This document shows, in pieces, positions 6,174 through 11,814 of a stretch of 11,814 bases of DNA (its first letter is position 1; every line of letters starts with the position of its first letter). A program made the position numbers and the translations under genes. The stretch is from NCBI GenBank assembly GCA_002299135.1, contig DBNM01000160.1:1-11814 (forward strand), given 5' to 3'. Source of the DNA: Candidatus Neomicrothrix sp. UBA672. Lineage in GTDB: Bacteria > Actinomycetota > Acidimicrobiia > Acidimicrobiales > MedAcidi-G1. The notes below the pieces were generated by a model, which was not told the DNA's origin, did not search any database, and saw only the letters and a program-made list of their open reading frames with translations.

Positions 6174-9100
6174 TCAGCCATTTTTCGACACTTCTGATTT
6201 AGAAACACCAAGATGATATTCCTGAAGAGATCGGACGGAAAGAGGGTATTTGTTCCAATCCGTTAGGCCTTTAACCGCTGCAAGAGCAGCAGCTGCAGTC
6301 GTCAGTAGAGGTATACCCTCTGCGGCGGCAGCCCCTCTTATATGATCACCATCTGCTCTCGGACCTCGCCCTCGCGGGCTATTGACTACAAGTTGAATTT
6401 TTCCTGATCTGATCAAACGGACAGCATCAGTTCCTTCTTCTCCTATCTTTGCTACTCGATCAGTGACATTTACTCCATTTTCTTCTAGATAATCTGCTGT
6501 TCCGCCCGTGGCAACTACTTCCAAACCAAGTCTCAAAAAACCTTTTGCCGCCTCTAAGCCTGAACTTTTATCGCGATCAGCAAGAGACATAAAAACTGTT
6601 CCTTCAGTTGGAAGTGCTCCTCCTGCAGCTATTTGCGACTTTGCAAACGCTAATCCAGAGGTAAGGTCAATTCCCATTACTTCGCCTGTAGACCGCATCT
6701 CGGGTCCTAAGACTGGATCTGCTTCAGGGAAGCGGTTAAACGGCAGTACGGCTTCTTTGACCGAAATATGGTCCCCTTTAACCGCTTCTTGAAGAAGTCC
6801 TTCTTCACGTAATTGTTTAAGTGTGGTTCGCATCATCACACGACTAGCGATTTTAGCAAGAGGAATTCCTGTGGCCTTAGCAACAAAAGGCACAGTTCTC
6901 GAAGCTCTTGGGTTTGCTTCGATCACATAGACTTCATCATCTTTTACCGCATACTGAACGTTTATTAATCCTTTCACATCAAGAGCTTCTGCAATTCTTC
7001 TAGTGTGGCTTTCGATAAGTTCCACTACTTCTTCTTTAAGATTCGGAGGAGGTATCACACAGGCACTATCCCCGCTATGGATGCCAGCTTCCTCAACATG
7101 TTCCATCACAGCACCAATAAGAACATCTCCTTCATGGTCCCGAACAGCATCAACATCTACCTCAGTCGCATCTTCAAGAAATCGATCTATGAGAACTGGT
7201 CTTTCAGCTGACAGACCTCCTTCTATTCCCAAACTTCCAAACCGTGTCATTTCTTCCATAGTTTTTTCAAGCTGGTTATCGTCGTATACGATTTCCATCG
7301 CTCTTCCTCCTAAGACATAAGAAGGTCTGACTAGAACTGGATAATCAACTTCGTTGGCCACTTGAAGAGCTTCTTGAAAATTCTTTGCTGTCCCCCCTGG
7401 TGGTTGAAGAATTTTTAGATCTACACAAAGCTGGTTCCAGTTTTCTCGATCCTCCGCTCGGTCAATTGATTCAGGGCTTGTACCTGCAACCAATTCTGGT
7501 GGTAGGACTCCCGCTAATTTGAGTGGTGTCTGGCCACCTAACGAAACAATTATCGCTTCAGGCTCTTCCACATCGATTATATTTTTTACGTCTTCATAAG
7601 TCAGCGGTTCAAAATAAAGTCGATCGCTGGTGTCATAATCTGTCGAAACCGTCTCTGGGTTGCAATTCACCATCACTGTCTCATAACCAGCATCGCTTAA
7701 AGCAAAACTCGCGTGAACACAGCAGTAATCGAATTCAATTCCTTGACCTATTCGATTCGGACCAGCTCCCAGAATGATAACTTTGGGCTTTTCTGAGGGC
7801 TGAACTTCATTTTCATCTTCCCATGTCGAGTAGTGATACGGAGTTTCAGAAGAGAACTCCGCTGCACATGTGTCCACCGTTTTATATGTTGGCCACACAT
7901 CAGATTTTTCTCGCAATTCCCTAACTTCCTCTGATGTGCATTCCCAGATATAAGAAAGTTGTGCGTCTGAGAAACCTAGCTGTTTTGCTCTTTTCCATTC
8001 GGTTGGAACCAGTTCCTCTGGTGATAGTTTTTCAAGAGCCATTCTTTCTTCTGTAATTATTGAGATCTGATCTATAAACCATGGGTCTATCGAAGTTTCT
8101 TCACAAAGCCTTTCGATTGAGTAACCCCTTCTAAGCAGCGTTTCAAGCTGAAAAAGACGTTCAGGTGTCGGAATGCCAACTTTATTGATCAGGATTTCAT
8201 CTTCCATTTCTGAAAATTTATGTTCACCTGGGTCAGCATTAAGTCCTTGTCTTCCATTTTCTAGTGACCTCATACCTTTTTGTAAGGATTCAGGAAAAGT
8301 CCTACCGATGGACATTACTTCCCCTACAGATTGCATTGACGTTCCCAGAACTCCTGATGAACCAGGAAATTTCTCAAAAGTCCATCGAGGAATCTTCGTA
8401 ACCACATAGTCGATGCTTGGTTCGAATGATGCGGGAGTTTCCTTAGTTATGTCGTTAGTAATTTCATCTAACGTGTACCCAATAGCTAGTTGAGTAGCAA
8501 TTTTTGCGATTGGGAAACCTGTTGCCTTTGAAGCTAGAGCTGAAGATCTACTTACCCTAGGATTCATTTCTATAACGACTTGTTCTCCTGTCTTTGGATT
8601 TACGGCGAACTGAACATTCGAACCGCCTGTTTCAACTCCGACACGCCGTAAGCATGCAAATGATGCATCTCTCATTATTTGATATTCAACGTCAGTAAGC
8701 GTCTGTGCCGGAGCGACTGTTATGGAGTCACCAGTGTGAACACCCATCGGATCCAAATTTTCAATTGAGCATATGACGACACAGTTATCTGCCTTGTCGC
8801 GCATCACTTCGAGCTCGAATTCCTTCCAACCTGCTATTGATTTCTCGATCAAGATTTCATTTATGGGGCTAGCTTCAATGCCACGTTCTGCGATTTGTTC
8901 AAACTCTTCGTTTGTTGAAGCTATGCCTGTACCCTTGCCACCCAGAATGTAAGCAGGTCTAACTATCAAAGGCAGTCCAACTTGGTTCGCTACTTCACGT
9001 GCTTCTTCTATATTGCGAGCAACTCCTGACGCTGGGACTCCAAGTCCAATTTCTGTCATTGCTATTTTGAATTTCTCTCTATCTTCTGCAGTTGCAATTG

Positions 9101-9464
9101 CATCAGCATCTGCACCAATAAGTTCGACTTTATTTTCTTTCAGGATTCCTTCTTCTGCTAGCTCACGAGCGAGATTTAGAGCTGTCTGTCCACCGAGTGT
9201 CGGCAACAGAGCGTCAGGTTTTTCCTTCTCAATAATTCTCTTTATTACGTCGACTCTTAAAGGCTCTATGTAAGTGGCATCAGCGAAATCGGGGTCTGTC
9301 ATGATCGTCGCTGGATTGGAATTTGCCAGTATTACTCGGTAACCCTCTTCTTTTAAGACACGGCATGCTTGGGTTCCTGAATAGTCGAATTCGCATGCCT
9401 GACCAATTACTATTGGCCCTGATCCAATTAGAAGAACACTGTTTATGTCATCTCTTCTAGGCAT
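6174..9464 (-). CDS. carB: Carbamoyl-phosphate synthase large subunit
   Basis: CarB uses ammonia from CarA, bicarbonate and two ATP to make carbamoyl phosphate for pyrimidines and arginine. It is full length at 1096 residues. The first carboxyphosphate half includes GSGPIVIGQACEFDYSGTQA (14-33), PTLGGQTALN (88-97), VRPAYILGGKGTGI (168-181) and EMNPRVSRSSALASKATG (299-316). A central helical region spans about 405-550. The second half repeats the plan: GAGPNRIGQGIEFDYC (566-581), VRPSYVLGGRAME (712-724), EANPRASRTVPFVAKATG (849-866). The C-terminal MGS-like allosteric domain (about 955-1075) contains ATGGTADYL (985-993), AKIGEEG (1005-1011) and VVNSPRGRG (1026-1034). These carry equivalents of the E. 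coli UMP-pocket Thr, Thr, Lys and Asn, so pyrimidine feedback is plausible. It starts at ATG 9462-9464, 5 bp after carA, with a weak GGCAGGA ribosome binding site. Confidence 0.98.
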   Translation of the reverse strand: MPRRDDINSVLLIGSGPIVIGQACEFDYSGTQACRVLKEEGYRVILANSNPATIMTDPDFADATYIEPLRVDVIKRIIEKEKPDALLPTLGGQTALNLARELAEEGILKENKVELIGADADAIATAEDREKFKIAMTEIGLGVPASGVARNIEEAREVANQVGLPLIVRPAYILGGKGTGIASTNEEFEQIAERGIEASPINEILIEKSIAGWKEFELEVMRDKADNCVVICSIENLDPMGVHTGDSITVAPAQTLTDVEYQIMRDASFACLRRVGVETGGSNVQFAVNPKTGEQVVIEMNPRVSRSSALASKATGFPIAKIATQLAIGYTLDEITNDITKETPASFEPSIDYVVTKIPRWTFEKFPGSSGVLGTSMQSVGEVMSIGRTFPESLQKGMRSLENGRQGLNADPGEHKFSEMEDEILINKVGIPTPERLFQLETLLRRGYSIERLCEETSIDPWFIDQISIITEERMALEKLSPEELVPTEWKRAKQLGFSDAQLSYIWECTSEEVRELREKSDVWPTYKTVDTCAAEFSSETPYHYSTWEDENEVQPSEKPKVIILGAGPNRIGQGIEFDYCCVHASFALSDAGYETVMVNCNPETVSTDYDTSDRLYFEPLTYEDVKNIIDVEEPEAIIVSLGGQTPLKLAGVLPPELVAGTSPESIDRAEDRENWNQLCVDLKILQPPGGTAKNFQEALQVANEVDYPVLVRPSYVLGGRAMEIVYDDNQLEKTMEEMTRFGSLGIEGGLSAERPVLIDRFLEDATEVDVDAVRDHEGDVLIGAVMEHVEEAGIHSGDSACVIPPPNLKEEVVELIESHTRRIAEALDVKGLINVQYAVKDDEVYVIEANPRASRTVPFVAKATGIPLAKIASRVMMRTTLKQLREEGLLQEAVKGDHISVKEAVLPFNRFPEADPVLGPEMRSTGEVMGIDLTSGLAFAKSQIAAGGALPTEGTVFMSLADRDKSSGLEAAKGFLRLGLEVVATGGTADYLEENGVNVTDRVAKIGEEGTDAVRLIRSGKIQLVVNSPRGRGPRADGDHIRGAAAAEGIPLLTTAAAALAAVKGLTDWNKYPLSVRSLQEYHLGVSKSEVSKNG

Positions 9465-9469
9465 CAGAT

Positions 9470-10570
9470 TTATCCTGCCTTGCCCAAAAGATTTTCAAAT
9501 TGTTCAAAAAGATAGCTACTGTCATGAGGTCCGGGCCCAGCTTCGGGGTGATATTGAACACTGAACGCTGGAGCTTTAAGACAATTAATGCCGGCTATGG
9601 TTCCGTCATTTAAATTTATGTGCGTTACTTCTGCATTTTTGATGGAACCTTCCGCGACACAGTAGTTATGGTTCTGGCTAGTTATCTCGACTATGCCAGT
9701 TTTCACATTCCTTACGGGATGATTACCGCCGTGGTGTCCAAATGGAAGTTTGAAAATTTCAGCTCCTAGAGTTTCCGCCAAAAGTTGATGCCCTAAGCAG
9801 ATCCCGAAGATAGGTACCTTTCCGAGAATATTTTTTATGTTTTCTCGGACATAATCCAGAGGCTCTGGATCACCGGGGCCATTCGATAGAAAAACCCCAT
9901 CGGGTTTCATGTCTAAAACAACCTCGGATGAAGTGTCTGCTGGCACTACCGTGATTTCACCTAGGTTTGATAAATGTCGAAGAATGGTTGCTTTTATGCC
10001 AAAGTCATAAGCAACAATTTTTCTCTTGCCACCAGTTGAAGGAACTTTATACATCTCTCTACAAGTAACTGTTTTTACAAGATCTATGTTGTCAGTTCCA
10101 GGTTCTTCACTTGCGGCGAGTTTTAATTTTTCAATACCCACTGTTCCAAATGCACCTGGCATGGAACCTAGGTTCCGTATGTGTCTGGTTAGTCTTCGAG
10201 TATCCACACCAGCTATTCCAGCAATCCCTCTTGAATTGAGCATTTCATCAAGACTTTGAGTTGCTCTCCAATTACTGTGTCTTCTACTCAAGTCTCTCAC
10301 TACCATCCCTCTGCAAAAAGGTTGCGAGCTTTCGTTGTCATTTTCATTAGTCCCATAATTGCCAATGTGTGGGTAAGTGAAAGTAATTATCTGTCCAGCA
10401 TAGGAAGGGTCTGTTATCACTTCTTGATATCCACTTAGTACCGTGTTGAACACGACCTCTCCTGAGACGAGACCCTCTTCTGGAACAGCGCCAATCATCT
10501 CTCCGGTAAAAATTGTTCCATCTGAAAGAACTAAATGTGCTTCAACTAATTTTCTTTGGTCTTTCTTCAC
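9470..10570 (-). CDS. carA: Carbamoyl-phosphate synthase small (glutaminase) subunit
   Basis: CarA hydrolyses glutamine and channels ammonia to CarB. It has 366 residues, near the family norm. The N-terminal CPSase domain (about 8-150) shows VFNTVLSGYQEVITDPSYAG (40-59) and GIAGVDTRRLTRHIR (118-132). The class I glutamine amidotransferase domain (about 184-360) has FLSNGPGDP (227-235), the nucleophile Cys258 in FGICLGHQ, GGNHPV (281-286), TSQNHNY (297-303) and the His341/Glu343 pair in QYHPEAGPGPHD. The triad is therefore intact. The start is GTG at 10568-10570, overlapping the pyrC stop as GTGA. A TGGAG stretch about ten bases upstream may assist, but coupling to pyrC translation is likely. 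From memory, streptomycetes and mycobacteria have an extra gene between pyrC and carA; here there is none. Confidence 0.98.
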   Translation of the reverse strand: MKKDQRKLVEAHLVLSDGTIFTGEMIGAVPEEGLVSGEVVFNTVLSGYQEVITDPSYAGQIITFTYPHIGNYGTNENDNESSQPFCRGMVVRDLSRRHSNWRATQSLDEMLNSRGIAGIAGVDTRRLTRHIRNLGSMPGAFGTVGIEKLKLAASEEPGTDNIDLVKTVTCREMYKVPSTGGKRKIVAYDFGIKATILRHLSNLGEITVVPADTSSEVVLDMKPDGVFLSNGPGDPEPLDYVRENIKNILGKVPIFGICLGHQLLAETLGAEIFKLPFGHHGGNHPVRNVKTGIVEITSQNHNYCVAEGSIKNAEVTHINLNDGTIAGINCLKAPAFSVQYHPEAGPGPHDSSYLFEQFENLLGKAG

Positions 10571-11814
10571 TTGTTAGATTCTCCATCAAAAACGACTAAA
10601 AGTCCGTTATTTATGGTGTGGCGTACGCGTCCTCTTAGGTTCCACCCTTCATATGGTGTATTTGAGCTCCTGCTTGACATTTCTTTTCCTGAAACTGTCC
10701 ATGTCTCATCTAGGTCAATTACACACAAATTCGCTGGATTGCCTTTCTCGACTGTAATTCCATGTCGATCATCCACTCCGGCTATTTTCGCTGGCTGCCA
10801 AGAAAGTAGCTCTAGCACTCCCGGCAAATCGAGTCCACTGTGTTCAAGGGACAGGGATAGTGCCGTTTCTAGTCCAAGCATCCCGGGTGGAGCTTGATCA
10901 AATGGCATTTCTTTGGAGTGTTGGCTGTGAGGTGCGTGATCCGTTGCGATTGCATCGATAGTTCCGTCTGCCAATCCTTCTTTTATCGCTTTTACGTCAG
11001 ATTCTGTTCTCAAAGGAGGGTGAACCTTAAACACAGGGTCATAGCAGCTGCATGCAGAATCTGTAAGCGTGAAATGATGCGTGGTGGCTTCAGCTGTAAC
11101 CGGCAGACCTGCAGCTTTGGCTTCTCTTACCATTTGCACCGAACCCAGTGTTGAAAGGTGCTGAAAATGAATTCTTGCTCCGGTCATTTTAGATAATGCT
11201 ATGTCGCGTAGAACCATCAATTCTTCAGCCTCTGAAGGTTGCCCGGGTATTCCTAGAAACGAAGACCATTCCCCTTCGTGCATATAGCCACCTTCGGCCA
11301 GTTCATTAACTTCACAATGTTGAGCTAGAACTACGGGTCTACCTAGTCGAGATTCAAGACCTGTGCTGTACTCCATCAAATGGCGCATAAGTTGAGGATC
11401 TTGCACGCCTGTTCCATCGTCGGTAAATATTCCTATTCCATTATCTACCAGTTCTCCCATCTGAACCATTTCTTTGCCTTGTCTTCCTATTGTCATCGCA
11501 GCTGATGGGATGATTTCACATGATGACTTTTTTCCGAGGGTTTTTATTTGTTCAACTACAGCAAGGCAGTCAGTCGCTGGTTCAGTGTTTGGCATTGCTA
11601 CAAGCGCTGTGAAACCTCCCATTGCACCTGCACGTGCACCTGTTTCTATGGTCTCTGCTTCTTCATTTCCTGGTTCGCGGAGATGCACATGGAGATCAAC
11701 GAGTCCTGATGTGATAACACAACCCGAACAGTCAACTTCTGTGTCTCCTTCTAATTTTTTCCCTGTGTCTAAAATTTTTCCATCTGAACCGATGGATACA
11801 TCTAGGGATCTTTC
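10567..11814 (-). CDS. pyrC: Dihydroorotase, class I (5' end outside the window)
   Basis: PyrC cyclises N-carbamoyl-aspartate to dihydroorotate. The frame is open to the last base of the window, giving 415 codons. The family norm is about 425-430, so only some 10-15 N-terminal residues are missing. Numbering from the first visible codon, the metal-site signature DLHVHLREPG (40-49) supplies His42 and His44. Further ligands are Asp132 or Asp133 in GIFTDDG, His166 in LAQHCEV, His219 in HFQHLS and Asp292 in ATDHAPHS. The substrate-binding MPNTEP segment is present, as is the C-terminal amidohydrolase beta domain with GNPANLCVIDLD. All metal ligands of an active class I dihydroorotase are visible. 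A start at the GTG codon at 11686-11688 would split the HxH motif and is wrong. pyrB and pyrR would be expected upstream from the usual actinobacterial order, but are not seen. Confidence 0.97.
   Translation of the reverse strand, partial: ERSLDVSIGSDGKILDTGKKLEGDTEVDCSGCVITSGLVDLHVHLREPGNEEAETIETGARAGAMGGFTALVAMPNTEPATDCLAVVEQIKTLGKKSSCEIIPSAAMTIGRQGKEMVQMGELVDNGIGIFTDDGTGVQDPQLMRHLMEYSTGLESRLGRPVVLAQHCEVNELAEGGYMHEGEWSSFLGIPGQPSEAEELMVLRDIALSKMTGARIHFQHLSTLGSVQMVREAKAAGLPVTAEATTHHFTLTDSACSCYDPVFKVHPPLRTESDVKAIKEGLADGTIDAIATDHAPHSQHSKEMPFDQAPPGMLGLETALSLSLEHSGLDLPGVLELLSWQPAKIAGVDDRHGITVEKGNPANLCVIDLDETWTVSGKEMSSRSSNTPYEGWNLRGRVRHTINNGLLVVFDGESNK

Noticed and set aside
11686..11688. GTG as the pyrC start
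   Set aside because: It lies inside the DLHVHLREPG metal-binding motif, and the frame continues upstream with dihydroorotase-like sequence to the window edge.
1..11814. Mobile elements, phage, defence genes, CRISPR arrays or tRNAs
   Set aside because: Every stretch is accounted for by core metabolic or information-processing genes, and no repeat array or integrase-like sequence is present.

Overview
This window looks like a chromosomal core region from an actinobacterium with fairly low G+C content (about 40-50% in the lines I sampled). Three things point to Actinomycetota: the gene order, a mycobacterial-type integration host factor (mihF) directly upstream of gmk, and the actinobacterial forms of RNA polymerase omega, CoaBC and PriA. 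PyrD is of the class 1B type and PyrF of the type 1 form, unlike the mycobacterial enzymes as I remember them. Together with the low G+C and very tight packing, this suggests a deep-branching, compact lineage such as a marine Acidimicrobiia-like group. That placement is inference.

All eleven genes lie on the minus strand, so transcription runs from high to low coordinates. Region 1 (about 11814 down to 4481) is the de novo pyrimidine block: pyrC (5' end outside the window), carA, carB, pyrD, pyrF. CarAB makes carbamoyl phosphate, PyrC closes the ring to dihydroorotate, PyrD oxidises it to orotate, and PyrF decarboxylates OMP to UMP. PyrB (aspartate transcarbamoylase), PyrE and any PyrK are not in the window. 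Region 2 (about 4480 to 3101) holds mihF (nucleoid protein), gmk (GMP to GDP) and rpoZ (omega). Region 3 (3083 to 1) holds coaBC (coenzyme A), metK (S-adenosylmethionine) and the N-terminal third or so of priA (replication restart).

Junctions are tight: two 4-bp GTGA overlaps (pyrC/carA and mihF/gmk), an 8-bp pyrD/pyrF overlap, and gaps of 3-17 bp elsewhere. The two exceptions are a 57-bp AT-rich, repeat-rich gap before the preferred mihF start and a 91-bp gap before rpoZ. These are the likeliest sites for internal promoters. No stretch over 300 bases lacks a gene, and I saw no RNA genes, mobile elements, CRISPR arrays or convincing rho-independent terminators.

I found no new biological system here. 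The points worth checking are modest: the repeat cluster and possible leaderless promoter before mihF, non-canonical active-site residues in the CoaC domain, a lost Walker A in PriA, a class 1B PyrD with no neighbouring pyrK, and acidic extensions on RpoZ and PyrF.
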